In this document: positions 24,958 through 32,029 of the stretch, one piece after another | Layout of the letters: the number at the start of each line of letters is the position of its first letter | How positions within the stretch are numbered: position 1 is the first letter of the stretch | Assembly: GCA_024404245.1 (NCBI GenBank) | Contig: JAKSQH010000001.1 | Span: 1 to 35,555, forward strand | Source of the DNA: Clostridia bacterium | GTDB taxonomy: Bacteria > Bacillota > Clostridia > Christensenellales > Aristaeellaceae | Reading direction: 5' to 3' | Length of the DNA: 35,555 bases | Notes under the pieces: generated by a model | What the model was told of the DNA's origin: nothing | What the model saw: only the letters and a program-made list of their open reading frames with translations | Database searches by the model: none | Program-made: the position numbers and the translations under genes

Positions 24958-24984
24958 TTAGCACTCATCTTGTGAGAGTGCTAA
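24958..24984. promoter_or_regulatory. CIRCE operator (HrcA-binding site)
   Basis: TTAGCACTC (24958-24966), a 9-base spacer, and GAGTGCTAA (24976-24984) match the CIRCE consensus exactly in both arms. It lies between the recA stop codon and the htpG promoter and should repress htpG when bound by HrcA. hrcA itself is not in the window. Confidence 0.93.
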
Positions 24985-24989
24985 CAACG

Positions 24990-26141
24990 TCAGTTCTCGT
25001 CATCCAGTTCCATTTCCAGCAGCGCGAGGTCATCCTCTTCCTCAGATGACTGGATCTTCACGGCTTCATCATCCGCGGCGGAGTTTTCCTGTTTCTTCGT
25101 GAACAGGTTCTCACGCACGAGCGCGTCAATCTCGGCAAACAGTTCCGGATGATCCTTCAGATACTGGCGCGCGTTGTCGCGGCCCTGCGCCAGCCGTTCG
25201 CCGTTATAGGAGAAGTAGGCGCCGCTCTTGTGAATGATCTCCTGCTCCACGGCCAGGTCCAGCAGCATGCTGTCAGCGCTGATGCCCTCGCCGAAAATGA
25301 TATCAAACTCGGCGGTGCGGAAAGGCGGCGCAACCTTGTTTTTGACAACCTTTACCTTGGTGTGGTTGCCGATCACGTTCTTGTCATCACCCTTGAGCGC
25401 TTCACCCTTACGTACGTCAAGGCGCACAGAGGAATAGAACTTCAGCGCGCGGCCGCCGGGCGTGGTTTCCGGGTTGCCGTAGAACACGCCGACCTTCTCA
25501 CGCAGCTGGTTAATGAAAATCGCGACACATCCCGTTTTGCTGATGATGCCGGTCAGCTTGCGCAGCGCCTGGCTCATCAGGCGGGCCTGCAGGCCGACGA
25601 AGGAATCGCCCATTTCACCGTCAATCTCAGCCTTCGGCACGAGCGCGGCAACGGAGTCAATCACCACCACATCCAGCGCGCCGGAACGAACAAGCGCCTC
25701 GGTAATTTCCAGCGCCTGCTCACCGGTATCCGGCTGGGATACATACAGTTCATCAATATTCACGCCCAGCTTCTTCGCGTACGCGGGATCCAACGCGTGC
25801 TCGGCATCCACAAACGCGGCAATGCCGCCCTGTTTCTGCGCCTCGGCGACAATATGCAGCGCAACGGTCGTCTTACCGGAGGATTCCGGTCCGTAGATCT
25901 CGATAATCCGTCCGCGCGGCACGCCGCCCACTCCCAGCGCCGCGTCCAGCGTCAGGCAGCCGGTGGAAATAACTTTGATATCCTTATTCACGGAATCATT
26001 GCCGAGCCGCATCACGGCGCCCTTGCCAAACTGCTTGTCAAGGTCGGCAAGCGCGTGTTCAAGCGCCTTCAGTTTCGCTTCCTGTTCCTCATTGCGTACG
26101 GCGGTCTCGGTTCCGGTCTTCGCGTTCTTTTTCGCAGCCAT
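24990..26141 (-). CDS. recA: Recombinase RecA
   Basis: A 383-residue ATP-dependent strand-exchange protein that also triggers LexA self-cleavage. Walker [10 protein letters not shown] (84-92), Walker [10 protein letters not shown], the L1/L2 DNA-binding loop region ([30 protein letters not shown], quoted here in part) and KVKVVKNK are all intact. The C terminus is a long acidic tail ([19 protein letters not shown]), which modulates DNA binding. The start at 26141 follows GGGAGGA by 8 bases; an ATG 11 codons earlier is less likely. I see no GAAC-N4-GTTC LexA box in the roughly 100 bases upstream. The stop codon lies only 5 bases from the CIRCE element of htpG. Confidence 0.97.
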   Translation of the reverse strand: MAAKKNAKTGTETAVRNEEQEAKLKALEHALADLDKQFGKGAVMRLGNDSVNKDIKVISTGCLTLDAALGVGGVPRGRIIEIYGPESSGKTTVALHIVAEAQKQGGIAAFVDAEHALDPAYAKKLGVNIDELYVSQPDTGEQALEITEALVRSGALDVVVIDSVAALVPKAEIDGEMGDSFVGLQARLMSQALRKLTGIISKTGCVAIFINQLREKVGVFYGNPETTPGGRALKFYSSVRLDVRKGEALKGDDKNVIGNHTKVKVVKNKVAPPFRTAEFDIIFGEGISADSMLLDLAVEQEIIHKSGAYFSYNGERLAQGRDNARQYLKDHPELFAEIDALVRENLFTKKQENSAADDEAVKIQSSEEEDDLALLEMELDDEN

Positions 26142-26205
26142 GTGTTTCGTCCTCCCAGTCTTTCGTTCATTCATCCGTCACGCGGATGTCCTTTTTTACC
26201 TGTTC

Positions 26206-26234
26206 ATGGTATCACCGACGGGAAAAAAATACAA
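26206..26234 (-). promoter_or_regulatory. Possible promoter of recA
   Basis: On the minus strand TTGTAT (26234-26229) and TACCAT (26211-26206) with a 17-bp spacer, two mismatches each. The -35 box adjoins the end of the methyltransferase gene. Confidence 0.35.
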
Positions 26235-26243
26235 TCCCGCGCC

Positions 26244-27479
26244 TTAAATTTCTTTGCTTTCCGGCACATAGCGGAAGGTCCTCACAGCACCCGCCGCGTC
26301 TGTCGTGAGCACGGTATCTATGTCCTTCTCGGCAATCTTCACATCCAGCGTCAGTTCCGGATATCTGTGGCTTCTGCGGAAGGTCTGTTCCGCTGTGAAC
26401 ACGCCTTCCTCCATATGCCCCATTTCCCACGATTCCAGCGAATCCTCCGGTGTATGTTTCGCCGGAAAAGCCTTGTTTTCCGCTGTAATCCCGTACACAC
26501 GCAATCTTCCGCTGTCATTGTCATATCCGCACAGCAGTTCCGCCCTGTCCTTTGTTTCCGGGCAGATCACTGTCATGTTGTCAGGCTTCAGTCTGGCTTT
26601 TGTAACCGCGATCGCTTCCGGGCTGAGATCCATCGCGGCGAACCTGCAGCCGAGCGCCTGCGCCGCGGCCGCGGTCGTTCCGCTGCCGCAGCAGAGATCC
26701 GCCACAAGATCTCCCGGCTCCGTAACCGGTTTCAGCAGCCGTTCAAGCAGCTTAAGAGGTTTCTGCGTGGCATAGCCGGTTCTCTCCGGATCACGTTGCT
26801 GCAGGAATCCGATATCGCTCCATACATCGCCGGGGTATACCGGTTCGTCATCATAATATCGGTATTCTTTGCCGCCGGAGCGGATATACCCGTACATCCG
26901 CCCGTCCTCATCCATTCCGCGGCCCATGTGGTTCCGGCGCACTTCCGTCCTGTCCAGCGGCACCTTCGTGATGTCGAATTTATAATTTGCGGAGCACGCG
27001 TACATCAGAATCACATCATGCTTGCGGGAAAAGTATTTTTTGGTGCGGCCTCCGCTTTCGTAGCTCCAGATAATCTCATTCAGAAAGCGCGTCTTCCCGA
27101 ATTCCCTGTCACACAGCTGCCGCGCCTGCGCGCTCATCCGCCAGTCGAGATGAAGGTAAAAAATCCCGTCATTCTTCAGCAGTTCCCTTGATACATGAAT
27201 CAGTTTTCTGAGCAGCCGGAGATATGCCTTTTCATCCGTATACCGGTCGTTATACGCGTCATAGGAGGGCGCGGGTGTTCCCGTTTTCCAGCCCTTCGTC
27301 CCGTACGGACGCTTCCGTTTGAACTTTTCACCGGTTCTGAAGGGCGGATCAACGTACACGCACTGCACCGTTCCGTACAGTGCCTTGATTTCCTGCGGCA
27401 CATTCATCACATTGCCGCAGATCAGCAGACTCTCCCCGTTTCCGTATTTTTGTTTTTCCGCCGGTATCCGTTCAAACAC
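26244..27479 (-). CDS. Site-specific DNA methyltransferase, beta class (N6-adenine/N4-cytosine type), orphan
   Basis: A 411-residue S-adenosylmethionine-dependent DNA methyltransferase. The catalytic motif IV is DPPF (44-47), near the N terminus, and the AdoMet-binding motif I comes after it as DLCCGSGTT (261-269), giving the beta-class order. TQKP (238-241) precedes motif I as in related enzymes. The target-recognition region lies between about 130 and 230. A C-terminal segment of about 110 residues (from about 300) is not part of the catalytic fold and is unassigned. No restriction gene is adjacent, so it is an orphan. The start is a GTG at 27479 with GGGAGG 8 bases upstream, one base beyond the stop of the cysteine-rich gene, implying translational coupling. 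Confidence 0.85.
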   Translation of the reverse strand: MFERIPAEKQKYGNGESLLICGNVMNVPQEIKALYGTVQCVYVDPPFRTGEKFKRKRPYGTKGWKTGTPAPSYDAYNDRYTDEKAYLRLLRKLIHVSRELLKNDGIFYLHLDWRMSAQARQLCDREFGKTRFLNEIIWSYESGGRTKKYFSRKHDVILMYACSANYKFDITKVPLDRTEVRRNHMGRGMDEDGRMYGYIRSGGKEYRYYDDEPVYPGDVWSDIGFLQQRDPERTGYATQKPLKLLERLLKPVTEPGDLVADLCCGSGTTAAAAQALGCRFAAMDLSPEAIAVTKARLKPDNMTVICPETKDRAELLCGYDNDSGRLRVYGITAENKAFPAKHTPEDSLESWEMGHMEEGVFTAEQTFRRSHRYPELTLDVKIAEKDIDTVLTTDAAGAVRTFRYVPESKEI

Positions 27480-27480
27480 T

Positions 27481-27975
27481 TCAGGCACCTCCCAGCCGTG
27501 ATCTCAGTTCCTTCAGTTCATCGTGTTCACCGGTCAGCCTTTTCAGAAAGGCTCGTTGCGCGTCATCCTCAAGCAGGATTTCTCCCGCAAGACGTACTTT
27601 TTCAACAAACTCCGGATCAAGCGCGCGTTTTCCCTGCGCGGCAAGCGGACAGACAAACCGTGCCCGTTCGTCCGTCACAACCCGGATTCCGTTTTCACGC
27701 ACAACGGGCAGCAGCGGAAAGATCCTGCAGGACAGCGGCCGTTCGTCCCGGTCACATATGCCGCTGCAAATCAGCAGAAGGTCCTCCCCCGCCGGTTTGA
27801 TTTCATATCCGTCCCTGCCGGAATACAGTTTCTCCTCACCGGGGAAAAGCAGCATTCCCGTCTGTTCCGTTTCCGCGGACCGGCAGCATACCGCCGCGCA
27901 CAGCGTACCGCAGTCCCGTTTCAGCGGTGTCACATCCGCGAGCAGCGCGCGCGCGCGTCCGAGTGCCTCCGTCAT
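27481..27975 (-). CDS. Cysteine-rich protein, YkgJ-like/Zn-Fe cluster type
   Basis: A 164-residue soluble protein with eight clustered cysteines: C22, C26, C30, C31 in DCGTLCAAVCC, C70 and C74 in LICSGIC, C83 in PLSCRIFPLLP, and C109. The spacing and the RPLSCRIFPLLP segment resemble the YkgJ-type putative zinc- or iron-chelating family, for which no firm function is known. The start at 27975 is preferred because the recognisable part begins there (RALLADVTPLKRDCG); the frame is open to 28095 with no good ribosome binding site. It is coupled to the downstream methyltransferase gene (one-base gap) and lies 142 bases after the metallophosphoesterase gene. Confidence 0.7.
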   Translation of the reverse strand: MTEALGRARALLADVTPLKRDCGTLCAAVCCRSAETEQTGMLLFPGEEKLYSGRDGYEIKPAGEDLLLICSGICDRDERPLSCRIFPLLPVVRENGIRVVTDERARFVCPLAAQGKRALDPEFVEKVRLAGEILLEDDAQRAFLKRLTGEHDELKELRSRLGGA

Positions 27976-28117
27976 ACATTTCCCGCCTTTCCGGCCGGCG
28001 GCTTCCGCGGGCGCACCGCGAGGCAGCGGATCATATGTGCGCCGAAGGCAGCCGCGCGCCACGTCCTTCTTCCGTCCGAACATGCAGACATCCACAGTTG
28101 ATTCATGTATTACGCGT

Positions 28118-29194
28118 TCACACGACCTTGCGCGTCAAAGTAAGCAGGGTTACGGTCGGCGTATTGAAAAGCCGCCCCGGCAGAACGCTTCCGGCATCCC
28201 CGTTTCCGAGTCCCGGGCTGATATACTGCGGAATCGCGTACAGATAACTCAGCCCCTGTATCAGTTCATCCTTCGGGAACCATCCGAGTCCGTTGACCCA
28301 TATCGCGCCGGCAAACGGTATCCGCCACTGGCCGCCGTTATAATGCCCCGCGAGGATCAACGAGGCATACCGCATGGAGAATGTATCCTCCTTGCCGCTC
28401 CAGCGCACGATATCGCGCACGTATTCCTCGGTCAGCGGTGTATGCGTCAGCACAATCTGCACATCCTCCGGTTTGATCTGCTTCACCGTTTCCCGTATTT
28501 CACCGATCCGTTCAAGGTGGTATTCCGCCGCGCGTTTTTTCGCGGCGTCATCCGCGGTCAGCGCCGTTGCCGTCAGATTCAGCCTGTCAAGCTGCGTCCG
28601 GTATACATACTCCAGACCGTCCAGATCCAGCGTATACAGTTCCTCCGGCATAAACCAGACAGTTGCCTTTCCCCGGGTCACGGGAACAGGTCTGTCAAGC
28701 AGTGTCACACCGAGTGACATCAGCCGTTCCGCCCATTCCGTATATACGGACAGCGTCCCGTGTGCCTTATCCGTTACAAAAGGCCCGTCGCTGTTTCCGC
28801 AGATCATGAATTTCGGCGTTTCCGCCGGCATCAGCGCCAGCAGGTCTTCGAGAGCCGCCGTATCGCCGTCCTCGCCGAGCATATCGCCGGTCATCACCAC
28901 GCAGGAGTACCGTGTGCTGCCGAGCGCTGTCCTCACCGCGTTCTGTTTTTCACCCAGTTCGGCGCCGTTCAGATCGCTGATATGCAGGATGGAATACTGC
29001 TCAAGATCGGCAGGCAGATCCATCACCGTCAGCTTCATACTTTCGAGATTCACCTGGCGTACCATGATAATATTGACAACCGCCGCGATCAGAACCAGCA
29101 ATACAAGAAAAAGCAGCACGTACAGCCCGCGGGAACGGCGGGACGCGTGTTTCATCTCCGGCGCGAAAATGTATCTGTTCTTCTCCCTGCGCAT
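28118..29194 (-). CDS. Membrane-anchored calcineurin-like metallophosphoesterase with degenerate active site
   Basis: A 358-residue protein with one N-terminal transmembrane segment (about 23-45) and an external or peripheral phosphoesterase domain. The family's strands are easy to follow, but three conserved histidines are gone. Motif I (DxH) is DLN at 74-76, GNH(D/E) is GNSD at 133-136, and GHxH is GHYN at 283-286. Asp74, Gly-Asp 103-104, Asn134, His251 in LTHTP and His284 remain. Either metal binding is altered or this is a pseudoenzyme with a binding role. AGGAGGT lies about 5 bases before the ATG at 29194; the open frame beyond it crosses the promoter. It is first in an apparent operon with the cysteine-rich protein and the methyltransferase. 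Confidence 0.8.
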   Translation of the reverse strand: MRREKNRYIFAPEMKHASRRSRGLYVLLFLVLLVLIAAVVNIIMVRQVNLESMKLTVMDLPADLEQYSILHISDLNGAELGEKQNAVRTALGSTRYSCVVMTGDMLGEDGDTAALEDLLALMPAETPKFMICGNSDGPFVTDKAHGTLSVYTEWAERLMSLGVTLLDRPVPVTRGKATVWFMPEELYTLDLDGLEYVYRTQLDRLNLTATALTADDAAKKRAAEYHLERIGEIRETVKQIKPEDVQIVLTHTPLTEEYVRDIVRWSGKEDTFSMRYASLILAGHYNGGQWRIPFAGAIWVNGLGWFPKDELIQGLSYLYAIPQYISPGLGNGDAGSVLPGRLFNTPTVTLLTLTRKVV

Positions 29195-29225
29195 GAGGGA
29201 CCTCCTTCTGTTTCCTGACATTTCC

Positions 29226-29254
29226 ATTATAATCCCGTACGTCTCCCGTGACAA
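29226..29254 (-). promoter_or_regulatory. Promoter of metallophosphoesterase operon
   Basis: On the minus strand TTGTCA (29254-29249) and a consensus TATAAT (29231-29226) with a 17-bp spacer; leader of about 25 bases. Confidence 0.68.
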
Positions 29255-29286
29255 GCGGAAAAGGTTCATATTCCGGATTGAAAGGA

Positions 29287-29315
29287 TTGACTGTTCATTC
29301 TGCAAATGATAGAAT
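29287..29315 (+). promoter_or_regulatory. Promoter of DUF3048 gene
   Basis: TTGACT (29287-29292) and TAGAAT (29310-29315), one mismatch each, with a 17-bp spacer. The predicted leader is about 38 bases. A perfect inverted repeat covers the spacer and the -10 box. Confidence 0.62.
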
Positions 29316-29319
29316 GAAC
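29293..29319. promoter_or_regulatory. Perfect 9-9-9 inverted repeat over promoter, candidate operator
   Basis: GTTCATTCT (29293-29301), a 9-base spacer, and AGAATGAAC (29311-29319) are exact reverse complements. The element spans the spacer and -10 box of the DUF3048 promoter and lies upstream of the predicted transcription start, so it is more likely a DNA operator than an RNA structure. I do not recognise the regulator. Confidence 0.55.
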
Positions 29320-29359
29320 TGTTGTTTTGTATACTCACTAAGTTATCGGAGGAATCGCC

Positions 29360-30487
29360 GTGAAGAAACTTTTATGCGTTCTGCTCTGTCTGATTCTGGC
29401 ATCGGCTTCCGTCGCCGCCGTGGCGGATCCCGTCACCATTGACCCGTATGAAAACCGCGGCATTACACCGGCTGATGTCGGCGTTAATCCCCGTATTGAC
29501 GGCGTCAGCCCCACCACAGGCCGCGTTCTGGCGGATATTGAAGTGCCGGACGGCTTTGCCGGTCTTGCCGCCACAGGCCGTTATTTTCCGTTGCTTGTGC
29601 AGATCAGCAATTCCGGCGGCGGTATCAACAAAGTAGCCCCGTGGAATGTGATCTATGCCGACGTATTCTATGAAACTCCCCTGTATCGCGAAGGCACCAC
29701 CCGCATTTCCTGCCTGTTTTCGGATCTGATGCCGACGATCGCCGGCCCGATCCGTTCCGCCCGCGTCGGTCATATCCGCATCCGTGAGGAGTGGGACTGC
29801 GCTTTCGTACACTGGGGCGGTCAGGAATATGAAGAAACCAATTACAGGGCACTGCTCCGCGAGCTCGGTGTTTTTGACAAGAATCTGGATTTTGACGGAA
29901 TTGCTCCGAACAGAGCGGGCGGAAAGCTCTTCGAAAGGGATGAGCGCATCGCCGTTCCCAACAACGTGCAGGCCTTCCTTTCCCGGATGGCGTCCGTGCC
30001 CGCGGAAGACCAGACTGCCGCGGAACATGCCTGGCTGTTTGCGGATGAACCGCTGACTGACGGTGATGACGCGCTGAGCATCCGCGTTACCTGGGGCGAG
30101 GCGGAAGGCGGCGCCTACAACAGTCTGCTGGAATACGACGAGGATGATGACTGCTATTACCGTTATCTTCTGAGCGACCCAAAGAACCCTGATCTGTACA
30201 AGGAACGCAAGACCGGTACCCCGATTACCTTCACCAACGTGATCATTCAGGATACCGACTGCAACTACGTTGCCTTTGACGCTCCGGATATGCAGAATGT
30301 CGGCGAAGGCAACGCGGACTTCTTTATGAACGGCCGTCATATCGCCGGTTACTGGAAGCGCGCGGATATGGAAAGCCGCACCGTATTCTACGGGCCTGAC
30401 GGAAATGAAATTTCTCTCCGCCCCGGCCGCACCCTGATCGTCATGATTGATGAAAAGAATGAGCTTCGCAGCGTATCCTACGAATAA
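29360..30487 (+). CDS. DUF3048 domain protein (YerB-like), secreted
   Basis: A 375-residue exported protein. Residues 1-21 form a signal peptide (MKKLLCVLLCLILASASVAAVA, cleavage after AVA). The DUF3048 N-terminal domain (about 70-220) shows the family pattern: PLLVQISN, YADVFYETPLYREGTTRISCLFSD (in pieces), GPIRSARVGHIRI and FVHWGGQ. The C-terminal domain (about 250-375) has TFTNVIIQ and ends in a short Tyr-Glu tail. The function of YerB-type proteins is not established; a cell-envelope role is likely. It starts with GTG at 29360, 7 bases after GGAGG. It is monocistronic between a regulated-looking promoter and a strong terminator. Confidence 0.85.
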   Translation: MKKLLCVLLCLILASASVAAVADPVTIDPYENRGITPADVGVNPRIDGVSPTTGRVLADIEVPDGFAGLAATGRYFPLLVQISNSGGGINKVAPWNVIYADVFYETPLYREGTTRISCLFSDLMPTIAGPIRSARVGHIRIREEWDCAFVHWGGQEYEETNYRALLRELGVFDKNLDFDGIAPNRAGGKLFERDERIAVPNNVQAFLSRMASVPAEDQTAAEHAWLFADEPLTDGDDALSIRVTWGEAEGGAYNSLLEYDEDDDCYYRYLLSDPKNPDLYKERKTGTPITFTNVIIQDTDCNYVAFDAPDMQNVGEGNADFFMNGRHIAGYWKRADMESRTVFYGPDGNEISLRPGRTLIVMIDEKNELRSVSYE

Positions 30488-30498
30488 GAACACGAAAA

Positions 30499-30530
30499 CG
30501 CGCCCGTTTCGCGAGAAACGGGCGTATTTT
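30499..30530 (+). terminator. Terminator after DUF3048 gene
   Basis: 10-bp perfect arms CGCCCGTTTC / GAAACGGGCG (30501-30510 / 30515-30524) with a GCGA loop are followed by TATTTTAT, about 12 bases past the stop. Confidence 0.82.
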
Positions 30531-30570
30531 ATAAGATATAAAGCCTGTTTTCAAAGGCGCGCGGTACAGC

Positions 30571-30598
30571 TTGCCAATTTTACGGAACAGAGTAAAAT
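30571..30598 (+). promoter_or_regulatory. Putative promoter of Mrp operon
   Basis: TTGCCA (30571-30576) and TAAAAT (30593-30598) with a 16-bp spacer; a leader of about 30 bases precedes the first Mrp gene. Confidence 0.5.
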
Positions 30599-30634
30599 AT
30601 CATGTACATCTTACGCGAAGGAGAAAGCATCGGA

Positions 30635-31117
30635 ATGTTTCTTGCGTATTATTGTCTCTGGCTGATCCTGAACGGACGGCTGACATGGGAGATCGCGCTC
30701 ATCGGGCTCCCGGTCGCGGGAGCAGTCTGGTTTTTTGCCCTGAAAACGCTTGATCTGACACCGAAGCGGGAAATGCGGCTGTTGCGAAGCTTCCCGAAAA
30801 TCATCGCCTACCTTGCGTATCTGCTGCGGGAGGTGATTCGTTCCGCGCTGCGTGTGATGAAGCTGATCTGGCGACCCGGAAAGGTCCGCCCGCAACTGAT
30901 CAGGTTCACTCCGGATCTCAGAACCGACGTCGGGCGTACGGTGCTGGCGGATTCCATCACGCTGACGCCGGGTACCATCACGGTGTATCTGGAAGACGGT
31001 TCGCTCACCGTTCACGCACTGGATATTACCACAGGTGACGGAGTCGATGACCCGGACAACAGTATGACAAAGCATGTTTCGCGCCTCGAACAGAAAGCGG
31101 CAGAGAAAGGAGTGTGA
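30635..31117 (+). CDS. mrpE: Na+/H+ antiporter subunit MrpE/MbhA
   Basis: A 160-residue small subunit of the multi-component Mrp cation/proton antiporter. Two N-terminal hydrophobic segments (FLAYYCLWLILNG and LIGLPVAGAVWFFAL) and a third near IIAYLAYLLREVIRSAL are followed by a soluble C-terminal domain with the MrpE-typical TLTPGTITVYLEDGSLTVHALD. The start at 30635 follows GAAGGAG by 11 bases; an ATG 11 codons earlier lies upstream of that site. It is first of at least eight tightly packed genes, and its stop overlaps the region of the next gene's start. Confidence 0.88.
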   Translation: MFLAYYCLWLILNGRLTWEIALIGLPVAGAVWFFALKTLDLTPKREMRLLRSFPKIIAYLAYLLREVIRSALRVMKLIWRPGKVRPQLIRFTPDLRTDVGRTVLADSITLTPGTITVYLEDGSLTVHALDITTGDGVDDPDNSMTKHVSRLEQKAAEKGV

Positions 31118-31122
31118 CCGCA

Positions 31123-31440
31123 TTGAGTGAGGCATGGAATCTCATGGCGAAGATTTCCCTCGGCGTGATCGGAGTTTTGATCCTTTTCTGCGTGATCCGG
31201 CTGATCCGCGGTCCGAAGGTCGCGGACCGGATTGTCGGCGCCAATATGCTGACAACGCTCGTTACCGTTGCCATCTGCGTTCTGGCGTTACTGCTCGGCG
31301 AAGGCTATCTGGCGGATATCGCGCTGATCTTCTGCCTGCTGTCATTCCTCGCGGTCGCGCTGCTGAGCAAAGTCTGTATCGGTATCCGGCTGAAAAAGCA
31401 GGCGGACAAGGAGTCCGGAACGAAAGGAGCGCGATCCTGA
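31123..31440 (+). CDS. mrpF: Na+/H+ antiporter subunit MrpF/MbhB
   Basis: A short membrane protein of about 105 residues with three transmembrane segments (ISLGVIGVLILFCVIRLI; LTTLVTVAICVLALLLG; IALIFCLLSFLAVALLS). The loop RGPKVADRIVGANML between the first two is the MrpF signature, with the conserved Asp-Arg pair. The start is uncertain. TTG at 31123 has AAAGGAG 10 bases upstream and is preferred; GTG at 31114 is almost on top of that site, and the ATG at 31144 is a shorter alternative. The stop overlaps the start of mrpG by one base. Confidence 0.85.
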   Translation: MSEAWNLMAKISLGVIGVLILFCVIRLIRGPKVADRIVGANMLTTLVTVAICVLALLLGEGYLADIALIFCLLSFLAVALLSKVCIGIRLKKQADKESGTKGARS

Positions 31441-31760
31441 TGGAGACCGTACGTTTCATCATCAGCGCGGTTCTGATGGCAGGCGCGCTGTTCACATTCA
31501 TTACGGGTGTTCTCGGCGCGTTCCGGTTCAAATATGTGCTGAACCGTATGCACGCCGCCGCTGTCAACGACACACTCGGTGTTCTGCTGGCGGTGCTGTC
31601 TCTGGTCATTGCCTTCGGCTTTTCAATGACCAGCCTCAAACTGATCCTTGTTGTTGTGTTCCTGTGGATTTCCTCGCCAGTCAGCAGTCATCTGATCGCA
31701 CGGCTTGAAATCACAACGAATCCGGATCTTTCACAGGAAATGGAGGACAGACGGGAATGA
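31440..31760 (+). CDS. mrpG: Na+/H+ antiporter subunit MrpG/MbhC
   Basis: A 106-residue subunit with three transmembrane segments. The family pattern GALFTFITGVLGAFRFKYVLNRMHAAAVNDTLG (seen at about 16-47) includes the RMHAA block that defines MrpG. The ATG overlaps the mrpF stop (A of TGA), and GAAAGGAG lies about 9 bases upstream inside mrpF. The stop overlaps the next start in an ATGA arrangement, indicating translational coupling along the operon. Confidence 0.88.
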   Translation: METVRFIISAVLMAGALFTFITGVLGAFRFKYVLNRMHAAAVNDTLGVLLAVLSLVIAFGFSMTSLKLILVVVFLWISSPVSSHLIARLEITTNPDLSQEMEDRRE

Positions 31761-32029
31761 ATCTGTTTTTATTGCTGTTGCTCCTGATCCTCATCTTCAA
31801 CGCGATCGCCGTTGTGCTCACGAAGAACCTGCTGGCGACATGCCTGATCTTCATGGCGCAGAGTACGGTCATGGTGCTGGTATGGATTCTGCTGGAGAGT
31901 CCGGATCTGGCCATCACGGAAGCCGCTGTCGGCGCCGGAGTTAGTTCCCTGCTGATGTTCATCACACTGAAGAAAATTCATGTGATCGATGAAGAAGCCG
32001 GAAAAGGAGGCGGAAATCACAATGAGTAA
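31757..32029 (+). CDS. DUF4040/MbhD-type subunit (MrpA C-terminal-like)
   Basis: A 90-residue membrane protein with three hydrophobic segments, equivalent to the MbhD-like part of the C-terminal region of large MrpA subunits (DUF4040). The conserved stretch ESPDLAITEAAVGAG at about 47-61 carries the acidic residue typical of this subunit. In Bacillus-type Mrp systems this is fused into MrpA; here it is a separate small gene, as in archaeal Mbh and many clostridial operons. ATG overlaps the mrpG stop, and its own 3' end contains the ribosome binding site of the next gene. Confidence 0.82.
   Translation: MNLFLLLLLLILIFNAIAVVLTKNLLATCLIFMAQSTVMVLVWILLESPDLAITEAAVGAGVSSLLMFITLKKIHVIDEEAGKGGGNHNE

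Noticed and set aside
24834..24968. N-terminal extension of htpG by 45 residues
   Set aside because: The extension would be encoded by the promoter, leader hairpin and part of the CIRCE element; the family N terminus and a perfect Shine-Dalgarno site fix the start at 24833.
24958..24984. CIRCE inverted repeat as the recA terminator
   Set aside because: On the recA strand the hairpin is followed by A residues and no T-run, and the exact consensus identifies it as an operator.
25149..27191. Very long open frame on the plus strand opposite recA and the methyltransferase gene
   Set aside because: Its translation shows no family motifs, it has no ribosome binding site, and it lies antisense to two genes with clear conserved motifs; GC-rich codon positions explain the lack of stops.
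29372..30493. Minus-strand open frame covering the whole DUF3048 gene
   Set aside because: The plus-strand reading has a signal peptide, ribosome binding site, promoter and family motifs; the antisense frame has none of these.
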